DNA from: an uncultured Chloroflexota bacterium
GTDB taxonomy: Bacteria; Chloroflexota; Limnocylindria; Limnocylindrales; CSP1-4
DNA length: 22,768 nt
Direction: 5' to 3'
NCBI GenBank assembly: GCA_903928275.1
Contig: CAIYQJ010000073.1
Coordinates: forward strand, 1 to 22,768
Under the pieces are notes generated by a model, which saw only the letters and a list, made by a program, of their open reading frames with translations, was not told the DNA's origin and did not search any database. A program made the position numbers and the translations under genes. Shown piece after piece: positions 8,307-14,982 of the stretch; position 1 is the first letter of the stretch; the number at the start of each line of letters is the position of its first letter.

Positions 8307-9566
8307 ATGCGCATCCTGCCTCGGCCCCGTGCGTTCGGGGCGCTCGGCGCACTCGCCGTCGCTGCGGCGATGCTCTCCGCCTGTGTCGCCGCGCCAGGGG
8401 CGTCGGCCGACCCATCCCCATCGGCGGACCCAGCTCCATCGTCCCCGGCCGCCACCGCATCCCCGACGGCGAGCCCGACGGCGACGACGATCGCCTGTCC
8501 CACCCCGCTGCCGCTCGACCCGGCGACCGGCGCGATGGTCACCACGGTGGACGCGCTCGCGGCCCTGGGCGAGGCCGCGGCCGCGGCCTGCTACGGCGAC
8601 GCGAAGCTCGAGGTCCGGGGGTTGGTGCCGCCGTTCGGCGGTGGCACCTCCGCATACACGTGGACGCCCGCGTGGCTCGCGTCGGGCGGAGCCTTCTCCA
8701 TCCACGGCTCGCGCGACCCGCTCGCCCCGTACCTCTGGGTCAACCTCCCGCCGTCGTTCGGGGCCTGCTCGGGCGATCCGCACGCGAAGGGCTGCCCCGG
8801 CGGCCAAGTGGGCACGTGGGTGCAGGTCGTCGGCCATTACAACGACCCGGCGGCCGCGACGTGCGTCGCTACGCCGGTCCCCGACTTCTACCCGCCGGCC
8901 CCGCCCATGTCGCCAGCGGATGCCCAGCTCACCTGCGCGCGGCAGTTCGTCGCCGACTCCGTGGACCCGTACGTCGCGACCGGTCCGCTCCCGTCGGTCG
9001 ACCCGGGCCTCTGCCCCGTCGATCCGGTCACGGTCGACCAGATCGTCGCCGGGACGAAGAGCATCGGCGACCAGTACGGCCTCGGCTGCCTGGGCGCGAA
9101 GGTTCTCACCTTCGACGCGTACGTCGTGCCGGGCGTGGGGCTCCTCTCCGGCATGGAGCAGACGACCGTCGATCCGCGGTGGCTGGCGGACTCCCTCAAC
9201 ACCGGCGCGGTCCTCGCGTCGGACGCGACCGCGGCGGGCGACGCTACGCACTGGCTCGTCGTGAGGACGCCGCCGGACGTCCCGGACGATTATCAGGCTC
9301 ACGCGTGTGACGGCTCGGCCGTGGATCCGACGAGCTGCGTCTTCGCCCCGTACGTCGGGAAGTACGTGACCGTCACGGGCCACTACGACGATCCCGAGAG
9401 TGCCATGTGCCGGGAGGTCGTGGCCGCCGGCGACGATCCGCTCCTCGATCCGGACGCGCTGATCCTCTACTGCCGCGAGCAGCTCGTGGTGGACTCCGTC
9501 GCGGCCGCGAGCGGGCCGGAGCCGTCGGCGACACCGCCCACGACGAGCACCGCGACGCGACCCTGA
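8307..9566 (+). CDS. Cysteine-rich two-domain lipoprotein B (family not recognised)
   Basis: A 419-residue protein with a lipoprotein signal: MRILPRPRAF, a hydrophobic core, then lipobox LSAC with Cys26 to be lipidated, so it should be anchored outside the membrane. A Ser/Pro/Ala/Thr linker (about 31-62) leads to two units. Unit 1 has Cys64, 95, 154, 163, 186 and 210; unit 2 has Cys236, 261, 334, 344, 368 and 389. It keeps the family landmarks: CP, CLG, WL, PP, then GK-Y-V-T-V-T-G-H-Y-D-D-P and YCREQ. Unit 2 is nearly identical to that of protein C around VVPGVGLLSGMEQ. The start at 8307 is supported by GGGAGGG at 8296-8302 and by the lipoprotein signal. The C-terminal tail is again Pro/Thr/Ser-rich. 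Function unknown. Confidence 0.85.
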   Translation: MRILPRPRAFGALGALAVAAAMLSACVAAPGASADPSPSADPAPSSPAATASPTASPTATTIACPTPLPLDPATGAMVTTVDALAALGEAAAAACYGDAKLEVRGLVPPFGGGTSAYTWTPAWLASGGAFSIHGSRDPLAPYLWVNLPPSFGACSGDPHAKGCPGGQVGTWVQVVGHYNDPAAATCVATPVPDFYPPAPPMSPADAQLTCARQFVADSVDPYVATGPLPSVDPGLCPVDPVTVDQIVAGTKSIGDQYGLGCLGAKVLTFDAYVVPGVGLLSGMEQTTVDPRWLADSLNTGAVLASDATAAGDATHWLVVRTPPDVPDDYQAHACDGSAVDPTSCVFAPYVGKYVTVTGHYDDPESAMCREVVAAGDDPLLDPDALILYCREQLVVDSVAAASGPEPSATPPTTSTATRP

Positions 9567-9576
9567 CGGCGTCGCG
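9551..9576 (+). terminator. 8-bp hairpin across the stop codon of gene B
   Basis: CGCGACGC (9551-9558) pairs perfectly with GCGTCGCG (9569-9576), with the TGA of gene B in the 10-nt loop. No U tract follows. It resembles the arrangement at the end of gene A; gene C retains only a degenerate version of this sequence. Confidence 0.4.
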
Positions 9577-9765
9577 TCCCCGGTCGGTCGCCTCGTGACG
9601 GTGGCCGACCGGGGACAGGTTCGCGGGGGCGCGCTCGCACGAGGTCCTGCATGCCGGGGGCCATTCGGGACTGTCCGGCGCCGCGCCGCCGCCGGTATGC
9701 TCCCGAAGCATCGACGCCGGGGGGGTCGGCGTTCCCCGGAACGCTTCCAGGATGGGAGGGCGCGC

Positions 9766-11067
9766 ATGCGCATCGTCGGTCGTGCTGCCGTGGCGGCTTG
9801 CATCGTGGCCCTCGGCCTTTCGGCGTGCGTCGCGGCACCCGGCGCGTCGCCCGATCCATCGGCATCCCCGTCGGCGTCGGCGTCACCAGCGGTTTCGGCC
9901 TCCCCGTCGGCGTCGCCGGCCCCCGCGGTCTCGGCGTCGCCTGCCGCCAGCCCCTCGGGCATCCCCTGCCCCACACCGCTGCCGATCAACCCGGCGACCG
10001 GCGCGATGGTGACCACGGTCGAGGCCCTTGCGGCGCTCGGCGATGCGGCGGCGGCCTGCTACGGCACCGCGAAGCTCGAGGTCATCGCGTACGTGCCCGG
10101 CGACCTCCGGGCCGGCTTCGTGTCGGGCTACACGTACGCTCCGGCGTGGCTCTACAGCGACATGCAGTTCGCGTTCCTCGCGTCGTCGCGCGATCCCGCC
10201 AGGATGGCCTGGCTGGACGTCTACGTCCCGCCGTCGATCGGCGTGTGCGCCACGCAGGATTCACCCGACTGCGTCCTGCATCCGTACCTCCAAAGCTGGC
10301 TGGGGGTCATCGGCCACTTCAACGACCCGGCCTCCGCCACGTGCACCGCCACGCCGTTCTCGGCCACGGACGCGGCCACACCGCCGATCACGCCCGCGCG
10401 GTCCGAGGCGGCCTGCCGGACGCACTTCGTCATGGACTCGTTCTGGCAGCAGAAGCCGTACGGCGACGTGCCCGTCGTCAACGCCGCGATGTGCCCGGTC
10501 GAGCCCATCACGATCGAGCAGATGGTCGCCGTGGGCGCCACGATCGGGGACTGGTACGGCCTGAGCTGCCTCGGCGACCGCGAGATGACCTTCGACGCGT
10601 ACGTGGTCCCGGGCGTGGGCCTGCTCTCCGGCATGGAGCAGTACCCGGTGGAGCCGCGCTGGCTCGCGGACCCGCTGAACACCGGCATCGTGCTCACCGA
10701 GACCAGGGCGGGCGCGGAGGACGCCGCGCACTGGTTCGTGGCACGTGTCCCGCCCGACCTCGCGGGGGAGAGCGGGACAGGCTCGTGCGACGGCTCGGCC
10801 GTAGACCCGGCATCCTGCCCGTTCGCGTCGTATGTCGGGAAGTACGTCCGGATCACCGGGCACTATGACGACTACGAGAGCATGACGTGCAAGGTCTCCG
10901 GCGGCCCCGGCGGCAGCGCGACCCCCGAACCGGCGCCGATCACGCCCGACGCGGTCATCCTCGGCTGCCGTGAGCAGTTCGTCGTCGACACGCTCGCGGC
11001 CGCGACCGGCCCCGCGCCGTCGCCGTCGGCCACGCCTCCCACGACGAGCACCGCGACGTATCACTGA
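9766..11067 (+). CDS. Cysteine-rich two-domain lipoprotein C (family not recognised)
   Basis: A 433-residue lipoprotein with lipobox LSAC and lipidated Cys21, followed by a long Ser/Ala/Pro linker (about 26-66) that is longer than in B. Unit 1 has Cys68, 98, 161, 169, 193 and 217; unit 2 has Cys243, 268, 341, 351, 375 and 401. B and C share extended identical blocks (PATGAMVTTV, FDAYVVPGVGLLSGMEQ, the CDGSAVDP segment, and the final ATPPTTSTAT), so they are a recent duplicate pair within the cluster. ATG 9766 is preceded by GGGAGGG at 9754-9760 and opens directly into the signal sequence; upstream in-frame codons give no plausible N-terminus. No catalytic motif is seen. Function unknown, location at the outer face of the membrane inferred from the lipobox. 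Confidence 0.85.
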   Translation: MRIVGRAAVAACIVALGLSACVAAPGASPDPSASPSASASPAVSASPSASPAPAVSASPAASPSGIPCPTPLPINPATGAMVTTVEALAALGDAAAACYGTAKLEVIAYVPGDLRAGFVSGYTYAPAWLYSDMQFAFLASSRDPARMAWLDVYVPPSIGVCATQDSPDCVLHPYLQSWLGVIGHFNDPASATCTATPFSATDAATPPITPARSEAACRTHFVMDSFWQQKPYGDVPVVNAAMCPVEPITIEQMVAVGATIGDWYGLSCLGDREMTFDAYVVPGVGLLSGMEQYPVEPRWLADPLNTGIVLTETRAGAEDAAHWFVARVPPDLAGESGTGSCDGSAVDPASCPFASYVGKYVRITGHYDDYESMTCKVSGGPGGSATPEPAPITPDAVILGCREQFVVDTLAAATGPAPSPSATPPTTSTATYH

Positions 11068-11074
11068 CGGCGTC

Positions 11075-11107
11075 CCTCGCCGAAAGGCGATCCGCACCGC
11101 GGCGAGG
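11075..11107 (+). promoter_or_regulatory. Two mutually exclusive hairpins in the leader of gene D
   Basis: The arm CCTCGCCG (11075-11082) can pair with CGGCGAGG at 11100-11107 (8 bp, 17-nt loop). Alternatively, TCGCC (11077-11081) can pair with GGCGA (11086-11090) around a GAAA tetraloop. The two structures share their left arm and lie between the stop of C and the ribosome-binding site of D (AAGGGAG, 11133-11139). This could be a terminator of C or a leader switch for D, or chance. Confidence 0.3.
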
Positions 11108-11144
11108 CGGCATGAGGCCCGCCGCAGAACCGAAGGGAGATGGG

Positions 11145-12359
11145 ATGCATCGGAACTTGCTCGGGCGGATCGCCGTGACGGCCGCCGCCGCACTCCTCGC
11201 GCTCGCTGCTCTCGCGCCGCTCGGCGCGTCCGCGGGACCCGCGTCGGGATCGGGGGCGGCCGCGAGCGCCTCGCCGTCGCCGTCGCCGAGTGCGTCGACC
11301 CGGCCGGCCGGCTGCCCGACCTGGTCCCTGGACATGTCGCTCGCGACGATCATCGCGACGGGGGCCGCGAAGCTGGCCGCGTGCGCGACGGCGGACGACT
11401 GGACCACCGTCTACTTCGACGCGTACTTCCCGGCGCAGCGCTGCGTGGGCTGCGGCGGTGTCTCCCCCACCTCGATCGACCCCGCCTGGCTCTCCGGCGG
11501 AGCGGTCGCGTTCGACGCGACGACGGGCACGATCATGTCGGCGCCGGGCCAGACCACCCGGGGGATGCGCGTGGCGACCGGCCAGCCTCCGTACGCGCCC
11601 TCTGACGCCGAGTACGCGGCCTGGTGGGCGGTGAACTCGTACGACCTGCGCCTGCCGACCGGGGTCGGGACCTGCCTGACCAACGACACGTCGTCGAAGT
11701 ACTGTTCGCTCTCCCACTACGCGGACGTCAGGATGAGCATCCAGGCCCACCTCAGGGACGACGCGTCCGCGACGTGCAAGGGCGCCGGGACGGACGGTTC
11801 GCGGATGCCGGCGGCCTCAGTCGTCGCGTACTGCGCGCAGCAGCTCGTCGTGGACTCGTTCACGGTCCTCACCACGAGCATCTGCCCCGCCGCGCCGTAC
11901 ACGGCGGAGGACCTCTCTCACTACACGACGGAGCGGCTCATGGCCTGCCTGGGGTCCGCGAAGATCACGGTCACCGGCTATGCCATGGCGCCGGGCATGG
12001 GGGGCCGGGGAAGCGCCTGGAGCGGCACGCCCGGGTGGCTCGTGGACGACTTCGGGCCCGGGTTCTTCCTCTACGGCTGGTCCTCGGTGTATGCGCCCAT
12101 GTTCGAGGTGCGCGTCCCGCCGGCGCTGGGAACCTGCGCCAACTACGACGTCGCCGGCTGCCCGTTCCGACCTTTCGTGGGGAGGTGGGTGAAGGTCGTC
12201 GGCCACTTCGAGGACGCGCGATCCGCGACCTGCAAGGCGACGTGGTCCCCGGAGTCCGGAACCCCACCTGCCTGGTTCACCCCCGCCTTCGTCCGCCAGA
12301 CCTGCCGGGAGAGGTTCGTCCTCCTGTCGAAGCCGGTGCTCGCGGCCGCCCCCAGGTGA
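11145..12359 (+). CDS. Secreted cysteine-rich two-domain protein D (family not recognised)
   Basis: A 404-residue protein with a Sec signal peptide (MHRNLLGR, then an Ala/Leu core to about 25 and an ASA-type cleavage region near 28-30) and a short Ser/Pro linker to about 54. Unit 1 has Cys57, 80, 177, 187, 211 and 230 plus an extra pair, Cys100 and Cys103, in a CVGC motif seen in no other copy. Unit 2 has Cys247, 268, 331, 339, 363 and 387. It is most similar to A and to the remnant behind leuS: the WSGTP-x-WLV, PPALG-x-C, CPF-x-PFVG and SATCKATW segments are shared. ATG 11145 follows AAGGGAG by 5 nt; an in-frame ATG at 11112 lacks such a site and would precede the signal peptide with charged residues. 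No lipobox is present, so it is probably released or held in the wall. Function unknown. Confidence 0.85.
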   Translation: MHRNLLGRIAVTAAAALLALAALAPLGASAGPASGSGAAASASPSPSPSASTRPAGCPTWSLDMSLATIIATGAAKLAACATADDWTTVYFDAYFPAQRCVGCGGVSPTSIDPAWLSGGAVAFDATTGTIMSAPGQTTRGMRVATGQPPYAPSDAEYAAWWAVNSYDLRLPTGVGTCLTNDTSSKYCSLSHYADVRMSIQAHLRDDASATCKGAGTDGSRMPAASVVAYCAQQLVVDSFTVLTTSICPAAPYTAEDLSHYTTERLMACLGSAKITVTGYAMAPGMGGRGSAWSGTPGWLVDDFGPGFFLYGWSSVYAPMFEVRVPPALGTCANYDVAGCPFRPFVGRWVKVVGHFEDARSATCKATWSPESGTPPAWFTPAFVRQTCRERFVLLSKPVLAAAPR

Positions 12360-12374
12360 CGTGACGCAGGTGAC

Positions 12375-12406
12375 GTGGCGGCGGCCCGCCAGCGGGCCGC
12401 CGCCAC
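12375..12406 (+). terminator. Strong 14-bp hairpin after gene D
   Basis: GTGGCGGCGGCCCG (12375-12388) pairs perfectly with CGGGCCGCCGCCAC (12393-12406) around a CCAG loop, 15 nt after the stop of D. No U run follows. It probably marks the end of the paralogue cluster transcript. The word AGGTGACGTG is also repeated at 12354-12363 and 12368-12377 just before it. Confidence 0.6.
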
Positions 12407-12522
12407 GGGTGGCCGTCCCTGCTCGAGGCCGGGATCCGGGCGGATCGCCCGGGGTGCTCCTCCCGGTGGGCGTGAGGCGGCCCAGCCTTCGGTGGACCTG
12501 GACGGACGGAGAGGAGCGCACC

Positions 12523-12867
12523 ATGAGCGACGAGCAGGTGGCATCTGAGGCGAGAGGTGTCGCCGTGGAGGTACTCGCGACCGTCGACCTTGCCGGCGAG
12601 ATCGAGGGGATGGAAGGGCGCCGACTTCGCATGCGCCTGCTGACCATCGAGCCCGGCGGCGTCTTCGGCCCGGTGCACGACCACAAGGGCAGACCAGGCA
12701 CCGTCTACATCCTGCAGGGAACGATCACCGACCATCGAAACGGGGTCGCCACGGACTATGGGCTGGGTGTGGGATGGCCCGAGGATCGGAACACGACCCA
12801 CTGGCTCGAGAACAGGGGAACGATCCCGGCGGTGGAGATCTCGGTCGACATCGTTGGGCAAGAGTGA
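12523..12867 (+). CDS. Small single-domain cupin protein
   Basis: A 114-residue protein that is essentially one cupin barrel. Motif 1 reads PGGVFGPVHDHKGRPGTVYILQG with His52 and His54; the usual metal-binding glutamate position is Gly59. Motif 2 holds His93 and Asn97 (THWLEN). Three histidines therefore remain for a metal while the acidic ligand is lost, which is seen in some cupin subgroups. The substrate cannot be named. The start at 12523 has GAGGAG 6 nt upstream; longer in-frame starts would run through the gene D terminator hairpin. Its TGA is immediately followed by the ATG of the oxidoreductase, suggesting a shared transcript. Codon choice is looser than in the neighbours: by eye about 21 codons end in A or T, including AGA, CTT and GTA, which may indicate acquisition by transfer. 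Confidence 0.85.
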   Translation: MSDEQVASEARGVAVEVLATVDLAGEIEGMEGRRLRMRLLTIEPGGVFGPVHDHKGRPGTVYILQGTITDHRNGVATDYGLGVGWPEDRNTTHWLENRGTIPAVEISVDIVGQE

Positions 12868-13818
12868 ATGGAGCGTGAGTTGAACGAAGTCAAGATCGGC
12901 GCACTCTGCTGGAACCAGTACGCCGACTGGCCGTCCCTGCTCGAGGCAGGCAGGCGCGCCGACCGGCTCGGCTACCACTCGCTCTGGACGTGGGACCACC
13001 TCTACCCCATCGTGGGCTCGTCGCAGGGCCCCATGTTCGAGGCATGGATGACGCTCGCGGCCTGGGCGCAGGCGACGGAGCGGGTGCGCATCGGGCTCAT
13101 GGTCGGAGCGAACACCTTCCGCGAGCCGGCCCTGACGGCGAAGATGGCGACGACGCTCGACCACATCAGCGGCGGGCGCGCGATCCTCGGCATCGGCGCG
13201 GCCTGGATGGAGGAGGAGCACACGGCGTTCGGTCTCCGCTTCGGCGAGGGGTTCCCCGAACGCCTCCGCTGGCTCGGCGAGGCCCTGCCGGTCATCCGCG
13301 GGATGCTCCACGGCGAGCAGCCCACGGCGAGCGGGCCGCGCTACGCGGCGAAGGCCGTGCGCAACCTCCCGGCGCCCGTCCAGGCCCGGCTCCCGATCCT
13401 CGTGGGCGGTGGCGGCGAACAGGTGACGCTCAAGCTGGTCGCCAGGTACGCCGACGCGAACAACGTGGGCGGTGGCCTCGAGGCGGTCCGCCACAAGGAG
13501 GAGGTCCTCCTCCGCCACTGCGAGGCGGTCGGGCGAGATCCGTCCGAGATCGAGCGGACGACGAGCGTGGGGACGGTGATCATCCGGGACACAGCCGAGG
13601 AGGCGCATCGCGTCCACCGGGAGATCTTCGCGCGCAACGGAGACGCGCCGCTCTGGGAGGACCAGCCGGTCGGCACCGTGGAGCAGATCGCGGAGCGGCT
13701 CGCCGGCTACGCGGCGATCGGCTACCGCCACCTCGTCGCCGGGTTCCCCGCTCCGTACGACGAGGAATCGATGACGCGGCTCGCGACCGAGGTACTCCCG
13801 ATCCTCGAGCGCGGATAG
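12868..13818 (+). CDS. LLM-class (luciferase-like) flavin/F420-dependent oxidoreductase
   Basis: A 316-residue TIM-barrel enzyme of the bacterial luciferase-like superfamily, whose members use FMN or coenzyme F420. Family signs are the N-terminal strand KIGALCWNQ, the RADRLGYHSLWTWDH block near 30-44, TERVRIG at 70-76, and the DHISGGRAILGIGAAW signature at 98-113 followed by an acidic EEEH. The ILVGGGGE segment near 175 is typical of F420-type members and favours F420, but cofactor choice cannot be proved by eye. ATG 12868 directly abuts the cupin stop codon, implying coupled translation. A TTG at 12880, with GGAG 6 nt upstream, would give an N-terminus four residues shorter that fits the family at least as well. 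Substrate unknown; the adjacent cupin may act on the same compound. Confidence 0.92.
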   Translation: MERELNEVKIGALCWNQYADWPSLLEAGRRADRLGYHSLWTWDHLYPIVGSSQGPMFEAWMTLAAWAQATERVRIGLMVGANTFREPALTAKMATTLDHISGGRAILGIGAAWMEEEHTAFGLRFGEGFPERLRWLGEALPVIRGMLHGEQPTASGPRYAAKAVRNLPAPVQARLPILVGGGGEQVTLKLVARYADANNVGGGLEAVRHKEEVLLRHCEAVGRDPSEIERTTSVGTVIIRDTAEEAHRVHREIFARNGDAPLWEDQPVGTVEQIAERLAGYAAIGYRHLVAGFPAPYDEESMTRLATEVLPILERG

Positions 13819-13825
13819 GGCTGGC

Positions 13826-13904
13826 CCGCCGCCGCGGACGGCGGCCGGTCGCCGGACGAGCGCCGCGGGGGACTCGCCGGCCGCGGGGCTCTCGCCGGCC
13901 GCGG
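13826..13904 (+). repeat. GC-rich spacer with a hairpin and an 18-bp-spaced direct repeat
   Basis: In the 261-bp spacer before comEA, CCGCCG (13826-13831) and CGGCGG (13839-13844) form a short hairpin 8 nt after the oxidoreductase stop, a possible weak terminator. The 14-base word CTCGCCGGCCGCGG then occurs at 13873-13886 and 13891-13904. No promoter with recognisable boxes is visible in the rest of the spacer. Confidence 0.4.
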
Positions 13905-14079
13905 ACGGCGCGCGGATCGGCGGCGGACCCGGCGATGACCGGCGAGTGAGCGCCCTGGGCGAGACTCGTCCCCGTCGTCCGCTGCACCGCTCGTGCCCCC
14001 GCGGTGTGGCGGACGCCATCCCGCCCCGGCCCGGTCGAGCGCCGCCGAGCGCCCGACCCATGGACTCGCGGGAGCGGAC

Positions 14080-14982
14080 GTGGACGAGTCGCGCGCCGGT
14101 TGGCGGACGTTCGGTGACGTCGACGGGTCGGACGCCCGCGAGGTCGGGCCGCCCGGAGAAGCAGGCCTGCGCCCGGGTTCCCCGCCTGCGGCCGGCGGAT
14201 GGGCCGGACCCACCGTCGGCGGGCGCGCGTGGGAGACCGGCGCGCTCGTCGCGGCGGACGCGGCCGCGGACGGCACCACGGACGGCAGGTCGCGGATCCT
14301 GGCCCGTTGGGTGCCCCTGGCGCTGTGCGTCGCGGCGGGCGCGGTGGCCGCCGGCGCCCTCGTCATCTTCCTCGGCGCCGGCGGCGCGACGGCGGTCGTC
14401 GTGGATGCGGCCGCAAGTCCCGGCCCACCGGGCGCGGGCGCGGTCGCGAGCGCCGGTGCGGCCGGTGCCTCGGACGGCATCGGTGGGTCGAGCGGTGCGG
14501 CGGCGCTGGCGTCGGGCGCGGCATCCATCGTCGTCGACGTGGAGGGAGCGGTGCCGCGCCCGGGTCTCGCGCGGCTCCCGACCGGTTCCCGCGTCGGCGA
14601 CGCGATCGCGGCGGCCGGCGGATACGCGCCGAACGTGGACGTCGTACGTGCGGCCGCGGAGGTCAACCTGGCGGCGCACGTCTCCGACGGCGACCGGATC
14701 CATGTCCCGGTGATCGGCGAGGCGAGCGCGTCGGCGGGTGCCGGCACGGCGGATGCCTCGTCGCGGCCGGGCGCGAGCACGGCGCCACGTCTCGTGGACG
14801 TGAACCGGGCGACCGCCTCGGAGCTCGACGCGCTGCCGGGGATCGGACCGGTCACGGCCGGGAAGATCATCGCGGCCCGGGCCACGGCACCGTTCCGCGC
14901 GGTCCGCGAGCTCAAGGACCGGAAGGTGGTCACGGCGGCGACCTACGCGAAGATCGCGCCGCTCGTCACCGTGGGACCGTGA
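14080..14982 (+). CDS. comEA: ComEA-family DNA-binding competence protein
   Basis: Membrane-anchored receptor that binds incoming double-stranded DNA during natural transformation. From the chosen start it has about 75 cytoplasmic residues, one membrane helix at about 77-100 (WVPLALCVAAGAVAAGALVIF), an Ala/Gly-rich linker, an SLBB domain at about 148-212 (VDVEGAVPRPG... DRIHVP), a second flexible linker, and a C-terminal helix-hairpin-helix region from 238 (DVNRATASELDALPGIGP), which is the DNA-contacting part. The N-terminus is uncertain: GTG 14080 has GGGAG 5 nt upstream, while an in-frame GTG at 13993 has no ribosome-binding site and would add 29 residues. The stop overlaps the comEC start (GTGA), supporting one operon. 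The linker before SLBB is long and of low complexity. Identity is strong. Confidence 0.92.
   Translation: MDESRAGWRTFGDVDGSDAREVGPPGEAGLRPGSPPAAGGWAGPTVGGRAWETGALVAADAAADGTTDGRSRILARWVPLALCVAAGAVAAGALVIFLGAGGATAVVVDAAASPGPPGAGAVASAGAAGASDGIGGSSGAAALASGAASIVVDVEGAVPRPGLARLPTGSRVGDAIAAAGGYAPNVDVVRAAAEVNLAAHVSDGDRIHVPVIGEASASAGAGTADASSRPGASTAPRLVDVNRATASELDALPGIGPVTAGKIIAARATAPFRAVRELKDRKVVTAATYAKIAPLVTVGP

Noticed and set aside
13993..14079. The longer comEA N-terminus from GTG 13993
   Set aside because: No ribosome-binding site precedes it and the extra residues are His/Pro/Arg-rich without family resemblance; kept only as an alternative.
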